Assembly: GCA_963721065.1 (NCBI GenBank)
Contig: CAVRHO010000005.1
Coordinates: forward strand, 372,001-436,000
Direction of reading: 5' to 3'
Length of the DNA stretch: 64,000 nt
Origin: CAWBLP01 sp963721065
GTDB lineage: Bacteria > Pseudomonadota > Alphaproteobacteria > Acetobacterales > Acetobacteraceae
Position 1 is the first letter of the stretch; each line of letters starts with the position of its first letter. A model generated the notes under the pieces. It had not been told where the DNA came from and made no database searches. It saw only the letters and a list, made by a program, of their open reading frames with translations. Made by a program: the position numbers and the translations under genes. Of the stretch, positions 27,356-38,353 are shown in pieces.

Positions 27356-28537
27356 TCAGAACAACGACAATTGCGCCGCGTCGGCGCGCGGCTTGCCGTC
27401 GTCCGGCACGGCGAAGCGCGTGCAGTCCAACCCCTCGCGCGCCTCGTCCAGCCCCCACTGGCGCGCCGCACGGGAGAACCGCCGCAGCAGCAGATCGGCG
27501 TACACACCCTGGCCGGAAAACCGGTGATGGAACCGTGCGTCGCTCAGCGCGCCCGACCTGGTTTCCCGGATCAGGTTCAGCACGTGCTTCGCCCGGTCGG
27601 GGAAATGCTCGGTCAGCCAGTCGTCGAACATCTGCCGCAGCTCATGCGGCAGGCGCAGCAGGATGTAGCCGGCGTGCCGGGCGCCCGCGCGGGCGGCGGC
27701 TTCCAGGATCTTCTCCAGTTCGGCGTCGTTCAGCCCGGGGATCATCGGCGCCGCCATCACGCCCACCGGCACGCCGGCCCGGGTCAGCTCCGCCACCGCC
27801 TGCAGCCGCCGGGCCGGGCTGGCGGCGCGCGGTTCCATCACCCGTGCCAGCCGCGCGTCCAGCGTGGTGACCGACAGATACACCCGCGCCAGGTTGCGCT
27901 TCGCCATGTCGGCCAGAATGTCCAGGTCGCGCAGCACGCCGGCCGACTTGGTGACGATGCTGACCGGATGGTTGAACCGGTCCAGCACCTGCAGCACCGA
28001 GCGGGTCAGCTTCAGCGTGCGCTCCACCGGCTGGTACGGGTCGGTGTTGGAGCCCAATGCCAGCGTGCGCGGCGTGTAGCCCGGCTTGCGCAGCTCCTTC
28101 TCCAGCAGGTCCGCGACCTCGGGCTTGAAGATCAGCCGGGTCTCGAAATCCAGGCCAGGCGAATAGCCCAGATAGGCGTGCGTCGGGCGGGCATAGCAGT
28201 AGATGCAGCCGTGCTCGCAGCCGCGATACGGGTTCACCGCACGGTCGAAACCGATATCCGGGCTGCTGTTCCAACTGATCGCCGAGCGGGTGGAGTCCTT
28301 GGACAAGGTGGTGGTCAGCTTGGGGAGTTCGGCGAACTCGCCGGTCAGGGTGTCCCACCCGTCATCGAACGGGCTGGCCGTGTGCCGGTCGAACCGCACC
28401 GCGGGATTGGTCGTGGCACCGCGACCATGCCGGGCCAGCCGAGGCATGGTGCCGACCGCCGCAGGTTCCACCGCCCCCGCACGCTCGAGCGCCGCGATCG
28501 CCTCCCGATCCTTGCCTTCATCCGGATTTTCGCGCAT
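27356..28537 (-). CDS. PA0069 family radical SAM protein
   Basis: 393 residues. The cluster-binding motif CEHGCIYC (C-x3-C-x2-C) is preceded by FDRAVNPYRG and followed by YARPTHAYLGYSPGLDFE, all hallmarks of the PA0069/SPL-related family. The C-terminal part contains LNLIRETRSGALSDARFHHR. The family uses SAM radical chemistry; its substrate is not established. The start at 28535-28537 is taken because the upstream frame is not conserved. The 27245-27355 stretch before it contains nothing. Confidence 0.9.
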   Translation of the reverse strand: MRENPDEGKDREAIAALERAGAVEPAAVGTMPRLARHGRGATTNPAVRFDRHTASPFDDGWDTLTGEFAELPKLTTTLSKDSTRSAISWNSSPDIGFDRAVNPYRGCEHGCIYCYARPTHAYLGYSPGLDFETRLIFKPEVADLLEKELRKPGYTPRTLALGSNTDPYQPVERTLKLTRSVLQVLDRFNHPVSIVTKSAGVLRDLDILADMAKRNLARVYLSVTTLDARLARVMEPRAASPARRLQAVAELTRAGVPVGVMAAPMIPGLNDAELEKILEAAARAGARHAGYILLRLPHELRQMFDDWLTEHFPDRAKHVLNLIRETRSGALSDARFHHRFSGQGVYADLLLRRFSRAARQWGLDEAREGLDCTRFAVPDDGKPRADAAQLSLF

Positions 28538-28581
28538 GCTGCGTTCCCCGTCCGTTCCAATGCCACAGTGGCAAAGCCGGG

Positions 28582-29277
28582 ATGCGTCGTCAAGAACAGA
28601 AAGCAAATCCTGGCCCGCTTCCGGTCAGCGTGATCATCCCGGTGCTGAACGGCGCAGCCACCCTCGCCCGAACCTGCGAAGCGCTGGGATCGGTGGCCGA
28701 GATCCTGGTCAGCGACGGGGGCAGCACCGACGGCACGCCGGCCTTCGCCGCGCAGCTCGGCTGTCATGTGCTGGACGCACCGCGTGGCCGGGGGACGCAA
28801 CTGGCCGCCGGTGTTCGGGCCGCACGAAACGACTGGCTGCTGCTGCTGCACGCCGACACGATCCTGCAGCCCGGCTGGCGGCAAGCCGCTTCCGCCCATA
28901 TGCGTTGCCACCCCGACCAGGCCGGCTACTTCCGCCTCAGGCTGGACTCGGACGACCGCCGCGCCCGCCGGCTGGAGCAAGCCGTGGCCTGGCGCTGCCG
29001 CAGGTTGGCGCTGCCGTACGGCGACCAGGGCCTGCTGATCCACCGCCGGCTGCTGCAACAGGCAGGCGGCATACGACCCGTCCCCCTGATGGAGGACGTG
29101 GACCTGGTCCGCCGCCTCGGCCGCCGGTGCCTGCTACCGCTGGACGCCGCCGCACTGACCTCGGCAGCAAAGTGGCAGCGCGACGGCTGGTTGCGCCGCT
29201 CGGCCCGCAACCTGCTGTGCCTGGGGTTGTGGTTCGCCGGCCTATCGCCGCACCGCCTGGTCAGGCTCTACCGGTGA
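28582..29277 (+). CDS. TIGR04283 family glycosyltransferase
   Basis: 231 residues, GT-A fold family 2. SVIIPVLNGAATLARTCEAL opens the nucleotide-binding domain, VSDGGSTDGT is the first acidic motif, LLLHADTIL the DXD-like metal site, and FPYGDQGLLIHRRLL-type text and EDVDLVRRLGRR complete it. The C-terminus has a hydrophobic helix. NCBI names this family after arsenosugar biosynthesis or rSAM/selenodomain association; no arsM is in sight. It is divergent from the radical SAM gene (44 bp) and overlaps the next gene by 4 bp. Confidence 0.88.
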   Translation: MRRQEQKANPGPLPVSVIIPVLNGAATLARTCEALGSVAEILVSDGGSTDGTPAFAAQLGCHVLDAPRGRGTQLAAGVRAARNDWLLLLHADTILQPGWRQAASAHMRCHPDQAGYFRLRLDSDDRRARRLEQAVAWRCRRLALPYGDQGLLIHRRLLQQAGGIRPVPLMEDVDLVRRLGRRCLLPLDAAALTSAAKWQRDGWLRRSARNLLCLGLWFAGLSPHRLVRLYR

Positions 29278-29846
29278 AAGACACGGTCGTGGTTTTCGCC
29301 CGCGCGCCCCGGCTTGGCGCGGTGAAACGCCGCCTGGCCCGCGATATCGGCGACCGCGCCGCACTCCGTTTCCATCGCGCCACCCTGTTCCGGCTGCTGC
29401 GCCAACTGGCCGCAGACCGGCGGTTCCGCACAGTCCTGGCGCTTACCCCCGACCAGGCGCGCTTTCCGCTGCCGGTACGGGTGCTCGCCGTGCCGCAGGG
29501 GCGTGGCGATATCGGCCAGCGCATGCACCGCGCTGTCCGGCGGTTTCCCGGCGGCCGGGTCGTGGTGATCGGCAGCGACATTCCCGATGCCCGTGCCGCG
29601 GACGTGGCGGCCGCCTTCCGCGCGCTGGGGCGGGCGGACGCGGTGTTCGGCCCGGCGGCCGATGGCGGCTACTGGCTTGTCGGCCTGGGCCCGCGCCGCC
29701 CCGCCCGGCCATTTGCCGGCGCCCGCTGGTCCAGCCAACACGCGCTGGCGGACACGCTGGCGAACTTCGCCGGCCGGCGCGTCGCGCGGCTGCGCATGCT
29801 GCACGATGTGGACACCGCTACGGACTGGCGCCGGATCGCTCCTTGA
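29274..29846 (+). CDS. TIGR04282 family transferase (DUF2064)
   Basis: 190 residues beginning with GTG: VVFARAPRLGAVKRRLARDIG, then GSDIPDARAADVAAAFRAL and GPAADGGYWLVGL, which are the nucleotidyl/glycosyl-transferase-like motifs of this family. It is the usual partner of the TIGR04283 gene. The two starts and stops overlap (GTGA), so they are co-translated and likely act on the same sugar substrate. Confidence 0.88.
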   Translation: MKDTVVVFARAPRLGAVKRRLARDIGDRAALRFHRATLFRLLRQLAADRRFRTVLALTPDQARFPLPVRVLAVPQGRGDIGQRMHRAVRRFPGGRVVVIGSDIPDARAADVAAAFRALGRADAVFGPAADGGYWLVGLGPRRPARPFAGARWSSQHALADTLANFAGRRVARLRMLHDVDTATDWRRIAP

Positions 29847-29910
29847 GGCGTTTCCTCCCGCCGAAGCAGGTCGCCGCGTCGGATGCTTGGCGTGACACCA
29901 GACCCCGGAG

Positions 29911-29957
29911 CATGAAACCCCGGGGGCATGAAACCCCGGGGGCATGAAACCCCGGGG
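29911..29957. repeat. 16-bp tandem repeat, 3 copies
   Basis: CATGAAACCCCGGGGG repeats at 29911, 29927 and 29943, 65 bp after the transferase stop. Each unit contains CCCCGGGG, so the array can fold into several alternative small hairpins and may also serve as a terminator. Confidence 0.85.
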
Positions 29958-30093
29958 CACGGCGGCCGGTTGGATATGGGCGGATCCAAACGCTCGGTTG
30001 TTGCAACGCGATGCGTCGGTCGGCGCATTCGCGACGAGCAGGTACTGGCGCAGGGACGTCTCGCCACCCTGCCCGCAACGAACTCCCTGCCGC

Positions 30094-30441
30094 CTACAGC
30101 GCCTGCATGGCCAGCCACGTGACACAGGCCACCCCGCCCAGCAGCAGCAGGCCGCAGCTCAGGCTGTCAGTCAGGGTGCGCACGCGCGACTCCGCACGCG
30201 TTCGGCGCGGGTCCGCACGGCGGTCGCGTCCAACCTGCAGGACGACATAGTATCGGCTCCACGGCAGGAACACACGGGCCCGCATGTCCACGCTGTGCCG
30301 GCTCTGGAAGCGGGAGCCGAAGGCCGACCGCAGGGCCTGAAGCTGATCCGCTGTAAACGTGAAGAGCACATTCATCGGCATCCGGGATCGCAGGCGCCCC
30401 GTGAATTCCTCATCCGGACTATCGAGCCGGGACCGAATCAT
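30094..30441 (-). CDS. hypothetical protein with a C-terminal membrane segment
   Basis: 115 residues. A middle block (RHSVDMRARVFLPWSRYYVVL then VGRDRRADPRR) looks like a short beta domain followed by a charged linker. The last 25 residues (SCGLLLLGGVACVTWLAMQAL) form one hydrophobic helix. Similar 'xLPxxRYYxVLxxGRERR' proteins are frequent in acetobacterial genomes from memory, but no function is known. It is divergent from the PhyH gene. The preceding gap to 29846 holds only the 16-bp repeat. Confidence 0.6.
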   Translation of the reverse strand: MIRSRLDSPDEEFTGRLRSRMPMNVLFTFTADQLQALRSAFGSRFQSRHSVDMRARVFLPWSRYYVVLQVGRDRRADPRRTRAESRVRTLTDSLSCGLLLLGGVACVTWLAMQAL

Positions 30442-30523
30442 TCCGTCGTCTCCGTTCGCTGGCGCCGTCGTTTCCCTCGGCAGGGATCAATTTGCCGCAA
30501 CAGTGGTTGCAGTTTCGTTTCGT

Positions 30524-30543
30524 GACTCACGTCCGCGTGAGTC
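30524..30543. promoter_or_regulatory. palindrome in a divergent promoter region
   Basis: GACTCACG (30524-30531) and CGTGAGTC (30536-30543) flank TCCG, midway between the hypothetical gene (leftward) and the PhyH gene (rightward). It is a plausible operator; no known consensus matches. Confidence 0.35.
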
Positions 30544-30629
30544 CGGGGCGCGCGGAGCCCCCCGACACGATTGACCGGCCACCCATGGCTAGGTATGCAA
30601 TCCGCGACCCGTTGCAGGGAGGCAGCGCC

Positions 30630-31427
30630 ATGCTCAGTGATCAGCAGGTCCGGCATTTCAACGAAGAAGGCTACCTGTTCCTGCCGGAGACGTTCACGCC
30701 GGACGAGTGCGCGGTGCTGCGCGAGGAGGCGGAATCGGTTTACCGCCAGCAGCGCCCCGAGATCTGGCGGGAGAAGTCCGGCGCCCCCCGCACCGCCTTC
30801 GCCGCCCACTTGTACAACCACGCTTTCGGCCTGCTCGCCCGTCACCCGCGCATGATCGGCCCGGTGCAGCAGTTGTTCGGCGAGCCGGTGTACATGCACC
30901 AGTTCAAGATCAATGCGAAGGCGTCGTTCACCGGCGACGTCTGGCAGTGGCACCAGGATTACGGCACCTGGGCGCGCGACGACGGCATGCCGGAGCCGCG
31001 GGCGATGAACATCGCGGTGTTCCTGGACGAGGTGATGCCGATCAACGGCCCGCTGATGCTGGTGCCGCGCAGCCACACCGAGGGCGTGCTGGAGGCCGGC
31101 CACGATGTGACCACCACGTCCTACCCGCTGTGGACACTGGACGAGGACACGGTCACGCGCCTGGTGCAGCGCGGCGGCATCGTGGCCCCCACCGGCAAGC
31201 CGGGCGGGCTGCTGATGTTCCACGGCAACCTGGTGCACGGCTCTGCGGGCAACATCACGCCCTATCCGCGCAAGATCGTCTATCTGACGCTGAACGCCGT
31301 CTCCAACTACATCCGCACGCCCACGCGGCCGGAGTGGATCGCCCACACCGACTTCGCGCCGATCGAGCCCAGCGATGACCAGGCGCTGACGCGCTACGCC
31401 GCGGGCCACCGGAAGGTGGCGGCCTGA
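30630..31427 (+). CDS. phytanoyl-CoA dioxygenase (PhyH) family protein
   Basis: 265 residues, Fe(II)/2-oxoglutarate oxygenase fold. The metal triad is visible as WHQDYG (His108, Asp110) and HGNLVHGSAGN (His203), with Arg214 placed for 2-oxoglutarate. The QWHQDYGTWARDDGMPEPRA stretch resembles ectoine hydroxylase-like members. It should hydroxylate a small organic substrate. No ectoine genes are adjacent, so the substrate is unknown. GGGAGG precedes the ATG at 30630. A strong hairpin follows the gene. Confidence 0.88.
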   Translation: MLSDQQVRHFNEEGYLFLPETFTPDECAVLREEAESVYRQQRPEIWREKSGAPRTAFAAHLYNHAFGLLARHPRMIGPVQQLFGEPVYMHQFKINAKASFTGDVWQWHQDYGTWARDDGMPEPRAMNIAVFLDEVMPINGPLMLVPRSHTEGVLEAGHDVTTTSYPLWTLDEDTVTRLVQRGGIVAPTGKPGGLLMFHGNLVHGSAGNITPYPRKIVYLTLNAVSNYIRTPTRPEWIAHTDFAPIEPSDDQALTRYAAGHRKVAA

Positions 31428-31458
31428 ACCCGGCTGGCAACCCGTCTGCCCGTACCTG

Positions 31459-31494
31459 GCGCCCGGTCGTCGTCCGTGAGCGACGACCGGGTGC
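31459..31494 (+). terminator. hairpin downstream of the PhyH gene
   Basis: CCCGGTCGTCG (31462-31472) pairs perfectly with CGACGACCGGG (31481-31491) across an 8-base loop and extends by three more pairs with one G-U. It lies 34 bp after the stop. No T tract follows. Confidence 0.6.
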
Positions 31495-31520
31495 CGGGGC
31501 CGACGTGGTCACGAAGGAAG

Positions 31521-31630
31521 CGAAACGCGGATAAACGCAGATGATACGCGGATGAACACGGATGCTGCGGTGTGTCCACGCCGCAGCATCCGTGTTCATG
31601 CGCGCAAGATCTGCGTTCATCCGCGTTCCC
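31521..31630. repeat. 110-bp near-palindromic hairpin element (family C)
   Basis: Two 50-bp arms (31521-31570, 31581-31630) match at about 40 positions around a 10-base loop. The inner 19 bp, ending GGATGCTGCGG, is perfect. Along each arm GCGGATAAAC, GCAGATGATAC, GCGGATGAAC and ACGGATGCTG give a 10-11 base periodicity. One arm is echoed at 4504-4523. The rest of the 31428-31852 gap contains no gene. Confidence 0.85.
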
Positions 31631-31852
31631 CGTTCGAAACGCCATCGCACACGCGGACTGCCGGAGAATGAACACCGAAGACCGGCCATCCAGGACAGCG
31701 TCCCACATCGACGCCCCCGCCCGGCGCGTCTCACCGGCCTGCCCGCGCCGCCGAGCGTGCCCTATACTCGCCACCCGAATCACCGATCGGAGGCTTGCAT
31801 TGGGTGCCACGGCCCGCCGGCCCGCCCCCGCACAGGCGCGAAGACACGCCGC

Positions 31853-32465
31853 ATGATCGCCCAACTCACCGGCCGGGTGGACGCGCTGGCCGAGGGCAGT
31901 TGCGTCGTCGACGTGAACGGCGTCGGCTACCTGGTGCACGCCTCCACCCGCACCCTGGCCGCCCTGCCGCAGCCCCCGGCCACCACCAGGCTGCTGATCG
32001 AGACCCATGTGCGTGAGGACGCCATCCTGCTCTACGGCTTCGCCGACCCCGCGGAACGGGAATGGTTCCGCCTGCTGAACACCGTGCAGGGCGTCGGCGC
32101 GCGAGTGGCGCTGTCGCTGCTGTCCGCGCTGTCGCCGCGCGACCTGATCGCCGCCATCGCCGCCGGCGACCGCGCCAGCATCACCCGCGCGCCCGGCGTG
32201 GGGCCGCGCCTGGCGGTGCGGCTGCTGACGGAATTGCGGGACAAGGCCGGCGCGATGCCGTCTTCGCCGGGCATTGCGCTGCCCGCCGCACAACCGCGCC
32301 GGGGTGTCCGGGGACGCGTTGTCCGCCCTGGTGAACCTGGGCTATCGCCGCCCGGAGGCACAGCCGGTGGTCACGCACGTGCTGGATCGCCTGGGAGAGG
32401 ACGCGGGCCTGGACGCGGTGATCCGGGAAAGTCTGAAGGAACTGGCGCAGAAGGTGAGCGGATGA
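31853..32465 (+). CDS. ruvA: Holliday junction branch migration protein RuvA, interrupted by a +1 frameshift
   Basis: The reconstructed length is about 203 residues, typical of RuvA. The first frame has the OB-fold start MIAQLTGRVDALAEGSCVVD and the helix-hairpin-helix motifs NTVQGVGARVALSLLSAL and RAPGVGPRLAVRLLTEL. The C-terminal RuvB-binding domain (VSGDALSALVNLGYRRPEAQ to KELAQKVSG) is in another frame. Dropping one G from GGGG at 32301-32304 reconnects them in the poorly conserved linker. It binds the four-way junction with RuvB. The stop overlaps an ATG (ATGA). Confidence 0.9.
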
Positions 32466-32549
32466 CCGCGCGGGCCACACACGGCACGCCGCCCCGCCTG
32501 AGGGAGGGCGTTGGGACGAGGGGACAGGCGGCCCCTCCACGGCATCGTG

Positions 32550-33640
<1,091 letters not shown>

Positions 33641-33644
<4 letters not shown>

Positions 33645-34111
33645 ACCAACATCTTCCCGTCATCCCGCCGGAGGGCAGGCACCGCTACACGCTGCGCGCC
33701 TACTATGAGGACACCGATGCCGGCGGTGTGGTCTATCACGCGACCTACCTGCGCTTCGCCGAACGCGCCCGGACCGAGGCGCTGCGTGACCTGGGAATTC
33801 CCCACGCCGAAATGGTTAACCGATTCTCGTTGATGTTCATGGTGCGGCGCGTCGAGATTGATTATCTGCGGCCCGCACGAGTTGACGAATTGCTGACCGT
33901 GGTGACCGAGGCATTGGCGGTGCGCGGCGCCTCTGCCTTCCTGCGCCAGGACATCCGCGGACCGGCGGGCTCATGCGCTGTGGCCATCGTGCGACTGGCC
34001 TGCGTGCAGGTGGGGGAACCCCACAGGCCGGAACGAATTCCCTCCCGCTGGCGGGAGGTCTTGCAAGCCTTATGCGACGCGCGGGCTGGTGCCCGCGGCA
34101 CGCCGGGATGA
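33641..34111 (+). CDS. ybgC: YbgC/FadM family acyl-CoA thioesterase
   Basis: 156 residues, hot-dog fold. The catalytic motif YYEDTDAGGVVYHATYLRFAERAR contains the conserved Asp and the HxxY pair. The C-terminal 25 residues are variable. The family hydrolyses short acyl-CoAs and is nearly always the first gene before tolQ, where it may link phospholipid metabolism to the Tol complex. The ATG overlaps the ruvB stop by 4 bp. Confidence 0.93.
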
Positions 34112-34141
34112 CCGGTCGAGGGACCGGACAAGGGGGTTGGA

Positions 34142-34858
<717 letters not shown>

Positions 34859-34899
34859 TGCGCATAGCCCTGCGTTCACGCGCGTTGATGGTGTAGCCC

Positions 34900-35400
<501 letters not shown>

Positions 35401-35409
35401 TCGGGAACC

Positions 35410-36435
35410 ATGCTGCAACGCGTGTTGCACGGGGATGATCGCTACGACGACCGCCACGCCGGCTTCAGCCCGGGGTTGCGGCGCGGGGCCATCGTGTCAT
35501 CGGCCCTGCACGTCGCCGTGCTGCTGGGCCTGCTGGTCGGCATCCCCTATAGCCTGCCGCCCGAACCGCCACACGAGGCTGCGGTAGCGATGGTATTCGA
35601 CGGCAAGGCGCTGACCTCGATGAGGGCGCCCGAGCCGGCCAAGGTGCCGGCCCCCGCCAACGCACCCGTCGCGCCACCGGCCCCGCCGGTGGCCAAACCT
35701 CCGGAGCCGAAGCCGACCGAGGCGGCCCCGCCGCCTCCACCGCCGCCGCCGCCGGCACCCGCGCCGCAGGAGGCGCCGGCCCCGCCGAAGCCGGCACTGC
35801 CGCTGCCGAAGCCGCCGCCCACGCCGGCCGTGGCGCCGCCGACACCGCCGCCCCCCAAGGCGCCGCCCAGCCCACCGCAGCCCAATCCGCCGCAGCAGAC
35901 CAAACCGCTGCCGTTGCCACCGCCCCCCGCGCCGCCACCGCCCAGCGAACCCAGCACGACGTCGCAGCCCAACGTCACGAAGAACCCGGCGCCGAACAGC
36001 CAGGCCCTGGACAACACGCTGGAGAAGTTGCGTCAGTTGGTGCAGCAGAAGCAGCCGCCAAAGGCGCGCTACAATCCGCAGGCCGGCGGCGCGCCGAATG
36101 GCGGCGGCCACCCCGGCGGCAACGACACGGCCGCGCTGACTGCCCAGCAGCGCGGCACCATCGGCGACCATGTGCGCGAGTGCTGGACGATCGACGCCGG
36201 GGCGCAGGGCGTGGAGAAGATGCAGGTGCTGTTGCAGGTGACCACCGATGCGAATGGCATCGCCCGCGTCGTGAAGGTCGAAGGGGCAGACCGGTCCCGT
36301 CTGTCCGATCCGGTGTACCGGGCCTTCGCCGAACGCGCCCGGCGCGCGGTGCTGGACCCGCACTGCGCCAATCTGCCGCTGCCCAAGTCCATGATGGGCA
36401 AGATCAACGTCCTGACTTTCCGGTTCAGCCCGTGA
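35410..36435 (+). CDS. tolA: Tol-Pal envelope protein TolA
   Basis: 341 residues. One N-terminal helix (IVSSALHVAVLLGLLVGI, about 30-47) anchors it. A proline/alanine-rich region with poly-Pro runs (about 75-180) replaces the alanine-rich helix of enteric TolA. A C-terminal TonB-like domain begins near HVRECWTIDAGAQG. It spans the periplasm between TolQR and Pal/TolB. The Pro-rich DNA is strongly biased to CCG, so length variation is likely between strains. Confidence 0.9.
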   Translation: MLQRVLHGDDRYDDRHAGFSPGLRRGAIVSSALHVAVLLGLLVGIPYSLPPEPPHEAAVAMVFDGKALTSMRAPEPAKVPAPANAPVAPPAPPVAKPPEPKPTEAAPPPPPPPPPAPAPQEAPAPPKPALPLPKPPPTPAVAPPTPPPPKAPPSPPQPNPPQQTKPLPLPPPPAPPPPSEPSTTSQPNVTKNPAPNSQALDNTLEKLRQLVQQKQPPKARYNPQAGGAPNGGGHPGGNDTAALTAQQRGTIGDHVRECWTIDAGAQGVEKMQVLLQVTTDANGIARVVKVEGADRSRLSDPVYRAFAERARRAVLDPHCANLPLPKSMMGKINVLTFRFSP

Positions 36436-36610
36436 CGCCGGATCCGGGCAGCCGCCGCGTCGCTGCGCCCGACGGGCCGGAGAGGGCAGGGGCCTTGGCA
36501 CGGACATGGCCGCCGGCCCGCGCCGGCTCGTCACAAGCGCGACACAAGTCCGCGACAACAATCCCCCGGGGAACGTCGCCTCGCCTGAGTCCATGGTAGA
36601 AGACACCGCT

Positions 36611-38050
36611 ATGACCAACATCCTTCGATCTGCTCTGGGCCGCCGCGGCCTGATCACCGGTGTGACCGGATCGGCGCTGTTTGCCGCCGCCGGGCGCGTG
36701 CCCGTTCATGCCCAGCCCGCTCCCGTTGCTCCGGCCACGTCGGGCAGCGCCGGCGCCACCGGCGGCGCCAGCAGCGGAACGCCGAGCGCGGTGATCGACG
36801 TGAACCGGGCCCGGGCCGCACCGATCCCGATCGCCATTCCCGATCTCGCCGGCGCTGACGGTACCGCCTCGCAGTTCGGCCGCGACATCGCACAGGTGAT
36901 CACCAACGACCTGGGCAACAGCGGCCTGTTCCGGCCGCTGCCGCAGAGTTCCTTCATCACGCAGGGACAGCCGCAGGCCGATGTCCCCGACTTCAAGAAC
37001 TGGTCCAGCATCGGCGCCCAGGCCCTGGTGACCGGCAAGGCCGAGATGCAGTCCGGCGGCAACCTGCGGGTGGAATTCCGGCTGTGGGACGTGCTGCCGC
37101 AGGCGCAGATCCAGGGCACGGCCTACACCACGACGCAGAGCAACTGGCGCCGCATCGCCCACATCATGGCCGATGTGATCTACGAGCGGCTGCTGGGCGA
37201 GAAGGGCTATTTCGATACGCGCATCGCCTATATCTCCGCCACCGGCCCGCGGGACCGCCGCACCAAGCGGCTCGCGATCATGGACCAGGACAGCGAGAAC
37301 AACCGTTTCCTGACCGACGGATCCTGGCTGGTGCTGACGCCGCGATTCCACCCGACGCGCGACGAAATCGCGTTCATGAGCTACGCCAACAACCGGCCGC
37401 GGGTGTACCTGTTCAACCTGGGCACCGGGCGACAGACGATGCTGGGGGAGTTCCCCGGCATGACCTTCTCGCCGCGCTTTTCGCCGGATGGCAGCAAGGT
37501 GATCATGTCGGTGGCCCACGGGGGCGGGTCCGATATCGTGACCGTCAACCTGGCGAGCCGAGCCACACGGCGGCTGACCAATTCCGGTTCGATCGACGTC
37601 AGCCCGTGCTACAGCCCGGACGGCACGCAGATCGCGTTCAACTCCGACCGCGGCGGCGATCAGCAACTGTATGTCATGAACGCCGACGGGTCCGGGGCAA
37701 AGCGCATCAGCTTCGGCAAGGGGCGCTATGCCACGCCGGTGTGGTCGCCGCGCGGCGACCTGATCGCCTACACCCGCTTTGCCGGGGAGAACGGCAACTT
37801 CGCCATCGGCGTGATGCACCCGGACGGATCGGGCGAGCGCATCCTGTCCGAGGGCTGGGACGTGGAAGGCCCCACCTTCTGCCCCAATGGACGCGTGCTG
37901 ATGTTCTGGCGGGAGACGCCGGCCCGCAACGCCCGCGGCGCCGGGTTCTCCTCGCGGCTGGTCTCGATCGATATCACCGGCTTCAACGAGCGGGTCGCGC
38001 CGACGCCGACGGACGCATCCGACCCGGCCTGGTCGCCCCTGGCGTCCTGA
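36611..38050 (+). CDS. tolB: Tol-Pal system beta-propeller protein TolB
   Basis: 479 residues. The N-terminal export signal carries GRRGLITGVTGSALFAAAGRV, a Tat-like RR rather than the usual Sec signal. An N-terminal TolB domain (about 65-170) is followed by a six-bladed propeller with FSPRFSPDGSKV, DVSPCYSPDGTQI and ATPVWSPRGDLI repeats. It binds Pal in the periplasm. An ATG six codons earlier (36593) is an alternative start. The gap to tolA (175 bp) holds no gene. Confidence 0.93.
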   Translation: MTNILRSALGRRGLITGVTGSALFAAAGRVPVHAQPAPVAPATSGSAGATGGASSGTPSAVIDVNRARAAPIPIAIPDLAGADGTASQFGRDIAQVITNDLGNSGLFRPLPQSSFITQGQPQADVPDFKNWSSIGAQALVTGKAEMQSGGNLRVEFRLWDVLPQAQIQGTAYTTTQSNWRRIAHIMADVIYERLLGEKGYFDTRIAYISATGPRDRRTKRLAIMDQDSENNRFLTDGSWLVLTPRFHPTRDEIAFMSYANNRPRVYLFNLGTGRQTMLGEFPGMTFSPRFSPDGSKVIMSVAHGGGSDIVTVNLASRATRRLTNSGSIDVSPCYSPDGTQIAFNSDRGGDQQLYVMNADGSGAKRISFGKGRYATPVWSPRGDLIAYTRFAGENGNFAIGVMHPDGSGERILSEGWDVEGPTFCPNGRVLMFWRETPARNARGAGFSSRLVSIDITGFNERVAPTPTDASDPAWSPLAS

Positions 38051-38091
38051 GCGTTCGCCGGCACCGGCCGGAAAAACCGACACGACCGGCC

Positions 38092-38127
38092 CCGGAACCC
38101 TGGACCGACCGGGTTCCGGCCTTTTCT
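38092..38127 (+). terminator. Rho-independent terminator after tolB
   Basis: CCGGAACCC (38092-38100) pairs with GGGTTCCGG (38111-38119) across a 10-base loop and is followed by CCTTTTCT. Stem, loop and T-rich tail are as expected, so pal is probably transcribed from its own promoter as well. Confidence 0.8.
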
Positions 38128-38235
38128 GCGCGGCCCCGGAACGCGCGCCGCCAGGGCCGCGCCGGGACGCGGACCCGGCGCTGTCATTGCAAAGCCACAG
38201 TAGGAAAAGATCGCGGGCGCCGCAGTCTCGGGAAC

Positions 38236-38265
38236 TTGACCGGGTTCAGTACATCTAGCTAATCG
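38236..38265 (+). promoter_or_regulatory. candidate promoter upstream of pal
   Basis: TTGACC (38236-38241) with TAATCG or CTAATC 17-18 bases downstream (38259-38265), in an AT-richer patch about 90 bp before the pal start and after the tolB terminator. The -10 match is weak. Confidence 0.35.
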
Positions 38266-38353
38266 CCTGCGCCCGCGGAACATATTACCGTTACGCCCGG
38301 CTCCGGCCTCTCCAAACACCCCCTCCCGCACCCTCAGCCAGGGACGAGAACCC

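Noticed and set aside
28582..29846. Arsenosugar biosynthesis locus
   Set aside because: No arsM or other arsenic gene is present; the family name alone is not evidence.
31521..31630. Rho-independent terminator of the PhyH gene
   Set aside because: Arms are far too long, there is no T tract, and a normal-sized hairpin at 31459-31494 already fits that role.
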